64,000 bases of DNA from Tenrec ecaudatus (lineage: Eukaryota; Chordata; Mammalia; Afrosoricida; Tenrecidae): the NCBI RefSeq assembly GCF_050624435.1, contig NC_134537.1, positions 12,644,584 to 12,708,583 of the forward strand, given 5' to 3'. This document shows positions 1 through 10,277 of the stretch, piece by piece. The notes under the pieces were generated by a model, which saw nothing but the letters and a program-made list of their open reading frames with translations, was not told where the DNA came from and ran no database searches. The translations under genes were made by a program, and so were the position numbers. Positions within the stretch are counted from its first letter, which is position 1, and the number at the start of each line of letters is the position of its first letter.

Positions 1-99
1 AGATGAAGAAATTTAAAACAAATCCACATGACTTACAATATAACCTTAAATATATTCTCCCTGAATTTCAAGACTATTGTTCAATATTGGACGTATTGA

Positions 100-530
100 A
101 TAATAGTGACAGCAGACACGAAGCTGTGGGCTAGCCAGAATCTCACGCATGAAGAAAGCACAGGGTCATTCAAAAGACAGGAAAGAATGAAAAAAGCAAG
201 ATGGATGTCAGAAGAGACTCTGAAACTTGCTCTCAATCATAAAGCAGATAAGGCAAATGGAAGAAACGAAGTCAGAGATGAACAGAAAATTCCCAAGGGC
301 AGCTCGAGAAGACAAAGTAAACTATAATGACATGTGCAAAGACCTCTATTAGAAAATCAAAATGGAAGAATAAGCTCAGCTTATCTTAAACTGAAAGACT
401 TCACACACAAAATTCAAGCCTTGAGTTGCAGTCTTGAGAGATTCTATGGGCAAAATATTGACTGATGTAGGAAACATCAAAACAAGAAGGAACAACTACA
501 CAGAGTCACTCTACAAAGCTGGCAACTTAA
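100..530 (+). mobile_element. RTE/BovB-type LINE fragment
   Basis: Recognisable ORF pieces of the afrotherian RTE LINE, such as GSSRRQSKL from GGCAGCTCGAGAAGACAAAG, a motif before its reverse transcriptase. It lies in XYLB intron 2. Confidence 0.7.
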
Positions 531-547
531 AACCACCCTATAGAACA

Positions 548-740
548 TAGGGTCCCCAAATTATTTGGCTTACTGCCCCTATTTCAGGAAAAACAAAATA
601 ACTAAGCATCCCCTACCCCCAAGCAATTAAAACTTTTATACCACGGCCCATAATCTCAGACAATGTACAGGCATCGTCTTTTGCATGCCACCTGGATCTT
701 TCCATGGCTTCCAGTTGGCAGTGCTCCCAAGCCAAATTAC
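548..740. mobile_element. hAT-like MITE, first copy
   Basis: Diverged relative of the elements at 2167-2369 and 12411-12623; they share GGTCCCCAAxTTAT, TTTGGCTTACTGCCCC and AATTAAAACTTTTATACC. Confidence 0.45.
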
Positions 741-745
741 CCAAT

Positions 746-1525
746 AGCATCTACTCTAGTCACATCCCTCCTGTAATTGCTCTTCTACTGTACCCAGAGG
801 CCTTTTCAAAATACAAGTGCCATACATGTGCACACCTACACATGACAGTGGTTTCTCCATGACTTTTATGCTAAAGACAAACTCCATACCACTGTCTACA
901 TGGCCCAGCCTAGTTACCAGTTCCTTCTCAGCTCCCTGGCCACGTGGGCCTTCAGTTCCATGAATGAACCATGCTCTTTCCTGACACAGGCCCTTGGCAT
1001 TCACTGCCCTACCCAGAATGCACTTTCCCTTCCATATCCTGGTTAACCCACCTCACCCAAACTCAGCGTAAGTAATATTCCTCCAGGAAACCTCCTCCTT
1101 AACCTACCCCACAGGTTCGGATCACGTTCACTTAGAATGAGCACCTGGAAGAACAAGGTCCTTTCCTGCAGAAGCCTGCTCTGAGTTTACAACTGAATAT
1201 TCTCAGGTGAGGCTCTTTGTTCTAGATTGGATTCCCCCTCTCAACGGGAAGTTTTGGGTTTAGCAGCAGCTCACAAAGTATATCTTACCTAACCTTTGAA
1301 TGAACACATGAAAACGAGGAAAGGAGGGAGGGATAAACGGACGAATTGGGGTGGAAGGAGGAAGAGCACTTCAGGGAGACAAACGAAACAAACCACTCAT
1401 GGGTTCACCAAGACCAGCCCTCCTGCAGTTTACCGGCACCAGGCCAATGTGATCCGTGAATGGAAATGGTTAGGAGAGGACCCCCAAACTGACAACCCCC
1501 ACTACCCACCACATGCATGCCAGGT
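746..1525. other. XYLB intron 2, no recognised feature
   Basis: No exon, repeat family or RNA gene was recognised in this stretch. Confidence 0.4.
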
Positions 1526-1531
1526 ACATAC

Positions 1532-1614
1532 CTGAATTCTGGAAGGTGGCTGTCAAAGTGCACGTTGCTATCATAGTACATCTCCATTTCTCCATTAACA
1601 GCAACAACTTTCAC
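1532..1614 (-). CDS. XYLB: XYLB coding exon 2
   Basis: It is 83 bp, acceptor TTCCAG|GTGAAA and donor TTCAG|GTATGT, leaving phase 2. It encodes the second and third beta-strands of the FGGY N-domain. A LINE 3' end lies just ten bases or so upstream of the acceptor. Confidence 0.92.
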
Positions 1615-3587
1615 CTGGAAGGCATTTAAAAACAAATCATTTTATTAGGGGCTCCTACAACTCTTATCACAATCCATACATACATCAACTGTGTCAAACA
1701 CATTTGTACATTCGTTGCCCTCATCATTCTCAAAACTTTTGCTCTCCACCCAAGCCCCTGGCATCAGGTCCTCATTTTTCCCCTCCCTCATGAACCCTTG
1801 ATAATTTATAAATTATTATTTTGTCATGTCTTGCTCTGTCCCACGTCTCCCTTTTAAAGACACAGTTTTGCCCCGTTTTCATACAGGGATAAAGTGCTAA
1901 TGACACCAGGTGAAGCCCAGGTCCCCAGGAGAAGTTCAGACCGAAAACCTCTTGGAAGGCAGTGTGCATCAGTGTAACCAAGCCAACAGAGGCCCCATCT
2001 GGGGCCATGCCCAAAGACTTCGGTAAAATGAGGAAGCGCAGGCTAAGGAGACATGACATCCCGAACAAGCCAATCCACGCCTTTCACAAACAAGCTGGCT
2101 TCTGTACCAAAAAACAACCCAACTCAAACCAATGAATTTAGCCCAATTCATAGCAACCCTATAGGACATTGGTCCCCAACTTATGTGGCTTACTGCCCCC
2201 ATTTCAGGGGGGAAAACACACAAAAACAACTCAGCGCCCCTTCCCCCAGGCAATTAGAACTTTTATACCGCTGCCCACAGTCTTGGACAACGCAGGCATC
2301 TGCTTTTACAGGCCACCTGATCTTCCCACGGCTCCCAGGGGGCAGGGCTGCCCAGTTTGGGGAACACTGTTTTAAGAGAGCAGAACTGTCAAAAGGGTTC
2401 CCAAGGCGGAAAATCTGTATGGGAATAGACAAGACCTTCCCCTCCTGTGGAGCAGGTACCTCGTTTGATTAGCAACAGAATGTGGGAGCTAACCACTGCA
2501 CCACCAGGGCTCGTCCAGCTGGCCCAAGAGTCACAGAAGAGAAGGCAGGCAGGGTTTGGAGCGAGCTTGGGGGCGGGGGGCGGGGGGCGGGATGCACCAC
2601 ACTTGCAGTACCGAAGGGGCTAGCAGACAGCACCGGCTCCCATCCAGGTCCAGAGACCCATCATGTGTAGCTCCTTTCCCGAACAGATGGGGGAACTGAG
2701 TCAAGGTACTGTCATTTACACGCGAAAGAAACTTCTGGCCCGGGGCTGCCTCACACAACTCACCTAAAGAGACTTTCCATGCAACAGGGTCTCTAGTGTA
2801 CTTTTCACGAAGCCCTGGGGGTGCAGTGCTTAGTGTGGGGCTGCTAATTTGCAAGGTCAGCAGTTGGCACCCCGCCCGCCGACCCTGTGTCCCCACCCCT
2901 GGCCAATCCGCGTGAGAAAGACGGGTTTTCTACTCCCATACTGAGTTACAGTCTCCAGACTGAAGTTAAAAGAAGGCGCCCTTCTAAAGGCACCGGGCAG
3001 ATCCAGCCCTTCTGATACTTGACATGCCTCTCTTGCTTGTGGGGTCAGGCAGAAGGCCCGCGCCCTTCGACCGGCGTCCACTGGGGTGACAACCCAGGGG
3101 TGTCACATGGGGCGCAAAGTCCAGTCGTGCGCTGTGTCCACTGCACGTTCAACAAAACTGTGCAGGGGTGATCTGGTTCCAGGTCACTGGGTGGGCGCTT
3201 GTGCACGCCTTCCTGGGAGGCTGCTGCCCAGCCTCTACCGTGGCTGACCTCCCTCGGCGCCCACGACTGCGCACGAACCCGCCGCCTCGGGGCACTTCCC
3301 CGCACGCGCGCGCGGGGTCCCGGTGCCGACGCCGCCAGCATCCTGCGGCGACAACGGCAGGGTCCCCTCTGGGAGCGCAGGGACGCCCCGGAAACGCGCC
3401 GCGGCTCGGCCCAGCGTCGCGGCGTCTCTAAGGAGGCGGCCTCACCCTCCAGCCCCCGGCGGCCCCGCGACGCTACCTGCTGCGTGCTGAAATCCAAGCC
3501 CAGGCAGTCGACGGGGCAGCGGAACGGTTCGCGGAACCCCAACTTAGAAACCTCTGAATCCTCCGAGCCCTCCGGCTCCTGTTCCAT
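1532..3587 (-). CDS. XYLB: XYLB xylulokinase, 5' part (coding exons 1 and 2 only)
   Basis: Xylulokinase phosphorylates D-xylulose with ATP to xylulose-5-phosphate in the cytosol (FGGY sugar kinase family). Two exons are visible, 3477-3587 and 1532-1614; the rest of the roughly 536-residue protein lies beyond the left edge. Joined, they read through CLGLDFSTQQ and VKVVAVNGEMEMYYDSNVHF into LPEF, which matches the first beta-strands and the phosphate-binding DFSTQ turn of human XYLB (CLGWDFSTQQ, VKVVAV). The intron has GT at 3475-3476 and AG at 1615-1616 in phase 0. The ATG at 3587 has G at -3 and +4, a strong context, and lies in a CpG island. The N-terminus ahead of the conserved core is about 18 residues longer than I recall for human. 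Identification is secure; the start is likely but unproven. Confidence 0.93.
1624..1855 (-). mobile_element. L1-like LINE 3' end in XYLB intron 1
   Basis: On the minus strand it reads TTATAAATTATxAAGGGTTCATG, then AATGATGAGGGCAACGAATG, then GAGCCCCTAATAAAATGATT. The same 3' tail recurs at 9175, 11521 and 43650. It is in the same sense as XYLB and its AATAAA (1641-1646) lies 25 nt before the exon 2 acceptor. Confidence 0.7.
2112..2512 (-). repeat. AfroSINE split by a hAT-like MITE
   Basis: The SINE tail (2112-2166) and its body and tRNA-like head (2370-2512, ending CCACTGCACCACCAGGGC) flank the inserted MITE, so the MITE is younger than this SINE. Confidence 0.75.
2167..2369. mobile_element. 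hAT-like MITE inside an AfroSINE
   Basis: It is 203 bp with imperfect inverted ends (CATTGGTCCCCAACTT and AGTTTGGGGAACACTG). The putative 8-bp target duplication matches only 5 of 8, so the class is provisional. Confidence 0.5.
2811..2975 (+). repeat. AfroSINE, degraded
   Basis: It reads AAGCCCTGGGGGTGCAG then GGGCTGCTAATTTGCAAGGT; the head is recognisable and the tail diverged. Confidence 0.6.
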
Positions 3588-4030
3588 CGCTGCGGAACGG
3601 AAGGTGCAGCTGAGCAGCCGCCACCCTCTGCACCCATGGCAAGGCCCCGGGCGCTCCAGGGCCCAGAACCGCCCGGGCCCGCCCCTCGCCCCGCCCCGGG
3701 AACGCCCCAGCCCCGCCCCTCTCCCCGGGCCCGCGCGGCGCTCCAGGGCCAGAGCTGCCCGGGACCGCCCTCGCCCCGCCCCTGGACCGCCCTCAGCCCC
3801 GCCTCGGGCCCGCCCCCATCGCCCCGCCCCCCCCGGGCCCGCGCGGCCCTCCTGCGCTCAGTGCCGCCCGGGCCCCACCCCCTCGCCCCGCCCCGCCCCT
3901 CGCCCCTCCCTGTCCCGCCGGACTCCTGGACCCGAGTCACGAGGCCCGGCTTGCGCTCTGGCGTCGCCTGCTGGGCGCGCGGGCGCGGGCGCTTGGCCAG
4001 CCTCCGGCCTGGGGCTTTGCACCTGTGCGT
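3230..4030. promoter_or_regulatory. CpG island promoter of XYLB
   Basis: The stretch is very GC- and CpG-rich and covers exon 1 and about 450 bp upstream. Many GC boxes (CCCCGCCCC, both strands) lie between 3650 and 3910, in imperfect tandem units that share a CGGGCCCGCGCGGC core. No TATA box is seen near the ATG, so this is a housekeeping-type promoter. Long proline- and arginine-rich open frames here are a composition effect. Confidence 0.8.
3477..3587 (-). CDS. XYLB: XYLB coding exon 1
   Basis: It has 37 codons and ends in phase 0 at CAG|GTAGCG. The first 27 residues are acidic then mixed and do not resemble the short human N-terminus; the last ten are the conserved CLGLDFSTQQ. Confidence 0.9.
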
Positions 4031-4443
4031 GCATGGGCGCCTGACCCCCTCACCCACCCCTGCCTCCTGTCACCCACATCTGCCGCTGCACAGGCTTCAA
4101 CCCACCACTCTGTGCTTGCCTGCCTCTCCAGGGGATAACCCCATGGCTGACTCTAGGGCCCTGGAGCAGCTGGCCCACCCTTAGTGATTACTTGAGACTC
4201 ATGGGAAACTGTTCCAAGGTTGGAGCCCCTGGGCTCCGTCATGCCCTATCCTGACCCAGTAGCTGAGTGGTGGTTTCCCAGCGCTGACAGGAGCCACCTG
4301 TTCCCTCCGTGTTAAACAGCAAGAGGACCACATGTCCCCAATGACGTGGGGTTTGCGTGTTCCCACTGCTCTTCAGCTGGTGTTGATGGTTTGGTGTGTA
4401 CCAGATGTGGGAGAAAGGAGAACCAGAAAGAGACCCACTAAGG

Positions 4444-4635
4444 CAGTGGTTCTCAACCTGTGGGTCGCGACCCCTTTGGGGGGGGTGGGAAGACCCTTTC
4501 ATAGGGGTCGCCTGATTCGTCACAGTAGCAAAATGACAGTGATGAAGTAGCTACGAAAATTTTATGGTTGGGGGGTCACCACACATGAGGACCTGTATGA
4601 AAGGGTCGTGGCATTAGGAAGGTTGAGAACCGCTG
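4444..4635. mobile_element. SPIN hAT MITE, short form
   Basis: Starts CAGTGGTTCTCAACCTGTGG and ends GGTTGAGAACCGCTG, the SPIN terminal inverted repeats; 192 bp. Flanked by CACTAAGG and CTCTAAGG, a 7/8 match for a hAT 8-bp target duplication. Confidence 0.9.
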
Positions 4636-5007
4636 CTCTAAGGACTCCCGCCATTTCCCTGGATTGGAATGCCTCTGCATCCGTCCCCTCATTCCATGGG
4701 GGTAGCCTACTTCTTCTTGACCCAGCACTCGACCAAGGACTTTTCTCCCATGACTGCCAGAGTCAGATGACCCCCACCCCCACCCCCCCAACCTCCGCTG
4801 GTGAGCTCTGAGGTACATGGGATCCAGCCAAGAGCCTTTGTTGCTGGAACAAGGTGTCAAAGTGTGTGCCCCCCCCACACACACTCACAACACACACTGC
4901 CCCACCAGGGAGCACTGCCCACTGTGATAACAGTCCACACTGGGTATCAGGTGGGGAATCGTGATGTGACTGACGGCGGAGCACATTCCGTCTCCACAGT
5001 GATGCTG

Positions 5008-5170
5008 AGAGGTAGGTATTGGCATCTCCATTCTTGACATCCGCACGCGAGGTGTGAAATCCAGTACAGCGTGTAAGGTGCACTCACCTTAGGGGCACAC
5101 GCACACACGGTGGCGACACTGCTGAGGTCAAGGCTAGAACCTTCCTCTCCAGCAGAAGTCTTCCTCATGA
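5008..5170 (-). repeat. MIR SINE remnant
   Basis: Antisense MIR: GGTAGGTATTGGCATCTCCA aligns with the MIR core, followed by the diverged head. Confidence 0.4.
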
Positions 5171-5234
5171 GCCTTCACAGTCAGTAACCCCCAAGATCAT
5201 GGCTACTCTGACTTCTTCCCGTGGGAGTTCATTT

Positions 5235-5350
5235 AGAACTTTCTGTCCATTATCGTCCCCAGTTTACAGGAGAAACGAAGATGCAGAAGAGTGAATTACC
5301 TTGGCTCAAGGTTCCAAGATCCCTGGCAGAGCTAAGTCCTAATCCAGGGA
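5235..5350 (-). repeat. MIR SINE remnant
   Basis: Antisense MIR: TATCGTCCCCAGTTTACAGG through CAGAGCTAAGTCCTAATCCA. Confidence 0.5.
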
Positions 5351-5604
5351 GGCCACATCCAGATTCTGCATGTTTAACCAGTAAACAAAACAAGGGTGGC
5401 AGGGAGCATCACGGGGCAGCCTGGGACATTTACAAATGGCTCCTGAAGGCCAAGGTCCCTGGCTCCTTTCCAGGTTGCCTCACAGGGAGCCTTGCTTTGT
5501 TCAGATATTCCCTTTTCATGGGCTGTGGAATCGTCCCCATTCTCGTGACCCATTCTTTCTTTTGACTTCACAGCCCCTCCCTTCACCAGGAGGTCGCCTC
5601 CTTC

Positions 5605-5798
5605 ACTCACTCACTGCCATTGAGCCCACCCCAACTCATAGGGACCCTGTTGGACCTAGGAGAACCGCCCCTGTGGGTTTCCAAGACTTTTAGGAGTAGA
5701 AAGCCTCGTCGTTTTCCCCGGAGAGCGGCTGATGGTTTCGAACTGCTGACCTTGCTGTTAGCAGCCCAATGTGTAACCCACTATGCCACTGAACAGTC
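5605..5798 (-). repeat. AfroSINE
   Basis: Nearly full copy: CACTGCCATTGAGCCCACCC through CGAACTGCTGACCTTG to ACCCACTATGCCACTG. Confidence 0.85.
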
Positions 5799-6441
5799 AT
5801 TATCAAGGAATGAAGGCAGAAATTTTATTTCCAAGCAGTGGGGTGCCTCTCCTGCCCCCGCCCTCTCCTTTCCCACACCCTGAAAAGGCACCTTCATAGG
5901 TGGTCTGGGAGCCCTTGGGGCAGTGCTGTCTGGCTGGGATCTCCATGGCCTGAGGCTGGTCTCTATTGATACTGCTCCTTATCAGGCCCTGAGCTGGAAC
6001 CCAGCTCTCCACATAGAACCTACAGCAGAAAGGACTCCAAAGGCATCTCCTTCATAGCCAGCTGTTCATTGGCCCCAGGAAGGCTTCCCGGTTTATCCAG
6101 GGCCTCCCTGAGGCGCAGCCTGTGGCCGAGGAAGACTCTGCAGAGGCATCAGGTGCTCAGCTCCGCAACATTAGACTCACCTCTCACCTGCTGGGTGGAA
6201 AACGGGTGGGAGGACAACTCAGGCCCAGTGGTTGTAGGAGGCCCAAGAAAAGATGGAGCCTTGAGTTAGAGGTGCGAGAGGGAGAAAAAGCGCTGGATTC
6301 AGGAGATCTCTAGTGTGGGAAACAGAAGGATTTCTCCCAAGTTGTCTCCCCCAAATATATGCCAAACCTAGCTGCTTGCTACACACGGTAAATGACTGTC
6401 CACTTGGAGGTCAACGAAAGTGCCTCAGAGGCCATTCTCCC

Positions 6442-6664
6442 AAGGTGACCAGAAGTCACCAAAAGCGGGACAGTCCTGATTTTTAACAATTTTTCCCGTG
6501 TCCCGTGGTGTTTTTTAAAAAGTCCTGATTTTTGGAAAGAATGCAAGACAAGCTAGGGTATACAGTTTTTGGCTGCCATGTGACTATTTTGCCAGCATAT
6601 GAGTTTTATCAATGGTGTCCCACTGGTGTCCCGCTTTACCAATGTTAAAATCTGGTCACCTTAT
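6442..6664. mobile_element. hAT-like MITE with AAGGTGACCAG ends
   Basis: Inverted ends AAGGTGACCAGAAG and ATCTGGTCACCTT about 220 bp apart. ATTCTCCC flanks both sides (6434-6441 and 6665-6672), an exact 8-bp target duplication. Confidence 0.7.
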
Positions 6665-6694
6665 ATTCTCCCTAAGGGTTATCAGTCATCTAGA

Positions 6695-7238
6695 TCAATC
6701 GGACTGTATGTCCCATCCTAAGTAGGGGCCCACTCCCTTCTGATAAGGATAGTAGTAGATTGGTTCCCTGAAGGAGAGCCCAGGGAGGTCAGGCCCACTC
6801 AAGGGTGACCAAGGTTAGGCTGCATATTGAGTCTGGGGTCTGCCCATCTTATCACCCTAGTCCCTCCCCTTCCTATTACATGTACACTTCCTAGTTCATC
6901 CCCTTCCTGTCACGCTTATGCCCCCTATTGTACAACCCCTTCCTGTGACATGTGTAGTCACCTGTAATCACGCCCCCCTACATATATATGGGCCTTGATC
7001 AGAAGTTTATAAAAGACTCTTCCTGACCTCTCTGCCTGCGCAGTGCGTGAACCTGGCTGGTGAGATCATCGCCATCCAGGAGGTGAGCCCGCTGCCGTGA
7101 AATGTGTCTGACTTCTTTGTTTTACTCTCTCTCTCTCCTATCTCTCTATGATTTTATTATAATCTCTATATGTTTTTTAACTGTACCATTGAGCCTACGG
7201 AGCCCATGATTAGTTTCGAGGGGCTGGCTTCCCCCACA
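6695..7238 (+). mobile_element. Putative solo LTR (fossil)
   Basis: The 544 bp run ends in CCCCCACA, has a TATA-like TATAAAAG near 7007 and an AT-rich tract after it, and is flanked by the direct repeat ATCTAGA (6688-6694 and 7239-7245). Layout suggests an LTR, but the left end is not a clean TG, so class and ends are uncertain. Confidence 0.35.
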
Positions 7239-7255
7239 ATCTAGAAGCTCTCAAA

Positions 7256-7346
7256 CCAAACCAAACCAACTCACAGCCGTGGAGTTGACTCTGACCCTAA
7301 CAAGCACAAAGGACCGTGTGAGACTGCCCCCTGTGGGTTTCTGCCA
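7256..7346 (-). repeat. AfroSINE fragment
   Basis: Tail and body portion: ACCAACTCACAGCCGTGGAG through CCCTGTGGGTTTC. It meets an opposite-strand copy head to head. Confidence 0.65.
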
Positions 7347-7349
7347 CTG

Positions 7350-7560
7350 TAAGGAGCCGTCAGGAAGCTCTGATGATGCTGTGGATGAAGCCTCGGGAGA
7401 CTGACTGCAAGGTTGGCTGTTCAAACCCACCAGCCTGCTCCACAGGGGAAAGATGAGGGTGCCTGTTCCCTTAACAAGGTTTTGTCTCAGACACCCCAAG
7501 GAACAAGAGAAGAGTCTTCCTGTCCCAGAGGGTCACAGTCGACTTGATGGCAGCAGGCTT
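7350..7560 (+). repeat. AfroSINE
   Basis: GACTGCAAGGTTGGCTGTTC through CAGAGGGTCACAGTCGACTT, in the opposite sense to the adjacent fragment. Confidence 0.7.
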
Positions 7561-7599
7561 TTTCCCCTCCTTCTTGGTCGGAGCCCAAAGGATGATGGT

Positions 7600-7930
7600 G
7601 TGGGTGGAGACTACTGAACACTCATCCCATGGGCTGCCAGAGGAACAAGCTAGCCTGACTGGGTAGGAGGACGATGACAGTGCTCCTGAGAAGGGAGGAT
7701 GCCACCGACCGTGCTTCGGACATGTGATCAGGAGAGACCAATCCCCGGAGAAGAAAGACATCGTGCTTGGGAGATAGAGGGTCACAGAGGCGAAAAGAAC
7801 ATAGAAGGGGCCCCTCCATGAGCTGGCTGCCCCAGGGACCACCACCGTGGGCTCAAACATGACAATAGTAGTGAGCATGGCCCGGGGCCACGCAGTGTTT
7901 CGTTCTCCTACACAGAAAGGCGACTCAGGA
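7600..7930 (+). mobile_element. RTE/BovB-type LINE 3' fragment
   Basis: TTCGGACATGTGATCAGGAG, AGGGTCACAGAGGCGAAAAG and CGCAGTGTTTCGTTCTCCTA match the 3' end of the afrotherian RTE. Confidence 0.8.
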
Positions 7931-8394
7931 GCACCCAGGCCGGGCAGCGAGGCTCCCTGGGCAGTGCAAACAGCGGATTGGTCTGGATGATAAAGTTTGG
8001 GGGTCTGAGTCTGTCTAGCAGCACCTGGAAGAAAAGGTTGGGGGAATATTTCTGGAAACAAACAACCTCCCCGTGGAGCACAGTTCTGCTCGGGCACGCA
8101 GTAGCAAGTGGTTACTGATTCAGGGAGCTTTGGGGCCCACGTGGCGCGGACAGGGTGGTATCAAAGGTCATGCCCAGATTTCCAGCTGAACAAATGTACT
8201 TGTTAACTGTCGATGTGTGACAGATCCACCCCAAGCTCCGTGGTTTTAAAGTCATGGTCTTTTATTGGGCAAGCGGGGAATCGGAAATGTGTGGGGCGTC
8301 TGAAGGGTGAGGTGTGGGACTGGCACACGGCCCTTCTGCCGGCACGCGCTGGCCCCGAGTGAAGGCAGGGATGCGGCCACTCTGAGGACGGGAG

Positions 8395-8395
<1 letters not shown>

Positions 8396-8422
<27 letters not shown>
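8396..8422. repeat. (CA)n microsatellite
   Basis: About 13 CA units at the end of an AfroSINE. Confidence 0.9.
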
Positions 8423-8425
<3 letters not shown>

Positions 8426-8428
8426 TAA

Positions 8429-8611
8429 TTCACTGCCATTGAGTCAATTCTGACTCACAGTGACCCTGAAGGGCAGAGCAGATATATCCCTGTGGGTTTC
8501 CAAGACTGTCACCCTTCATGGTGGTAGAAAGCCTCATCTTTTGGGGGAGGGAGGAGGGCAGTTGCAAACTGCTGACCTTGGGGTTAGAAGCCCAAGGTGT
8601 AACTATAGAGC
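8429..8611 (-). repeat. AfroSINE
   Basis: TCACTGCCATTGAGTCAATT through GCAAACTGCTGACCTTGGGG. Confidence 0.85.
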
Positions 8612-8761
8612 GGGAGGACTTCCTGGGGAGACAGATCAGTGAGAGCAGTTGGCGCCGACACCACCACAACATACGTAATCTAGGCCACCAGGTGGAGGGT
8701 CTTTGCATTCTCTAAATTAGGACACCTGGGGGGAGAGGAAGGCTTGGTCACAGTAGGCTTG

Positions 8762-9661
8762 TGTGGTAGGTACATAATCTGGTGTCAACTTGTGAAGGGG
8801 TGGAGTCTAGCTTGTCAATCAGGTTGCAGCTTGATGACCTCATTTGGGAGACACAAACGAGATAAATAGCTCACTGGAGGTCAGATACAGACTCACTCCC
8901 TGGGAGACATTCCTTCTGACAAGACACACGGAGCTGTACTGAAGACAGCCGGAGCCTTAGAGCTGGAGGAGCCATGTGGAGAGCCATGCCAGTGCTGATA
9001 CTTCCACCAACACTGGATCCACAAGACTTTCCACCCACTGGCCTGTGATCTTCCTGCATTTGGCATCACTGCATGTGTTGTGTGAGTCTGAAGAGGAATT
9101 TATAGACTGGTACTGGACATATGAGCTTATATCAGATTTATGGACTTGATATGGACTGAGCTGGGATGTTTTCTTTTCTTTTTTAAAAATTATTTTATTG
9201 GGGGCTCATACAACTCATCACAATCCATACATACATCAATTGTATAAGGCACATTTGTACATTCGTTACCCTCATCATTCTCAAAACATTTGCTCTCCAT
9301 GTAAGCCCCTGGCATCAGCTCATTTTCCCCGCTCCCTCCCTACTCCCTCCTCCCTTATGAACCCTTGATAATTTATAAATTATTTTGTCATATCTTACAT
9401 TGTCCGACGTTTCTCTTTGCCAACTTTTCTGTTGTCTGTCCCCCAGAGAGGAGGTTATATGTAGATCCTTGTAATCTGTTCCCCCTCTCTACCCCACCCT
9501 CCCTCAACCCTCTGGGTATCACCACTGGTCCAGAAGGGATCATCTGTCCTGGATTCCCTGGGATGTTTTCTGAATGTACAATTACTCTTTATATAAAGCT
9601 CTTGCCTAGACACATATGACTGTCTATGAGTTTGTTTCTTTAGTCTACCCGGACTAACACA
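8762..9661 (+). mobile_element. Solo LTR-like element (fossil), split by an L1-like insertion
   Basis: It runs from TGTGGTAGGTAC to GGACTAACACA and is flanked by GCTTG on both sides, an exact 5-bp target duplication. TG...CA ends and a 5-bp duplication fit an ERVL-class solo LTR. Without the inserted 9175-9557 piece and its duplicated target it is about 500 bp. No internal retroviral region accompanies it. Confidence 0.7.
9175..9557 (-). mobile_element. L1-like LINE 3' end nested in the LTR
   Basis: 383 bp, poly(A) on the minus strand beside CCCCCAATAAAATAATTT. CTGGGATGTTTTCT flanks it (9161-9174 and 9558-9571), a 14-bp target duplication typical of L1-driven insertion. Confidence 0.85.
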
Positions 9662-10277
9662 GCTTGGGACATCTGAGTGGAGATGGTGACCAGGCAGGTG
9701 GATATATGATCTGCAGCTCAGAAAAGAGAGCCAGGCTGAAGAGCATCCCTCTCCTCCCAACAAGAGTGAGCCAGCGTGTGCTGAAAGGGTTCATGGTGGG
9801 GCAGCTGGAGACACCCCACCACCCTCCACCCACCCTCCCCCAGGGAGCTGGGAAGGACAAGGAAGAGCCCCTGAGGGAGGGCTGTGGTACAAACCAAGTG
9901 AAGACTGGAAGAATCTGTCAGAGGCTGCACGGAAACAGGTCAGCCCGGGGTAGCAGCGAGTACAAACAAAGTTGGTAGAGCTGCATAGGGCTTCCTTTGG
10001 TAAGTGGTCTTCTTACTCCAGTTTTAACAAGTGTCATGTGTGTACATGGTCCCCAAACAGTGTGCCAATACACTCTGTAAGCTGCAGGGAACTAATCAGG
10101 GTGCTGCCGGGTATGTCTAGCTTTTTAGGGAAACGGGGATCCTGGAACCTGCCAGACACCACGACAGCCATTGGCTTGAGGCAGCTCACGGTTGCAATAT
10201 GAGGTCGTGCAAGTCCCTGTCACTTCAACGCTGAGTTTTCAGCAGTTGCAGGCATGGCAGCAAGCACTTCTTAAAAA

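Noticed and set aside
3199-4044. Pro/Arg-rich open frame of 281 codons across the CpG island
   Set aside because: GC-rich composition removes stop codons; it has no known domain and overlaps XYLB exon 1 on the other strand.
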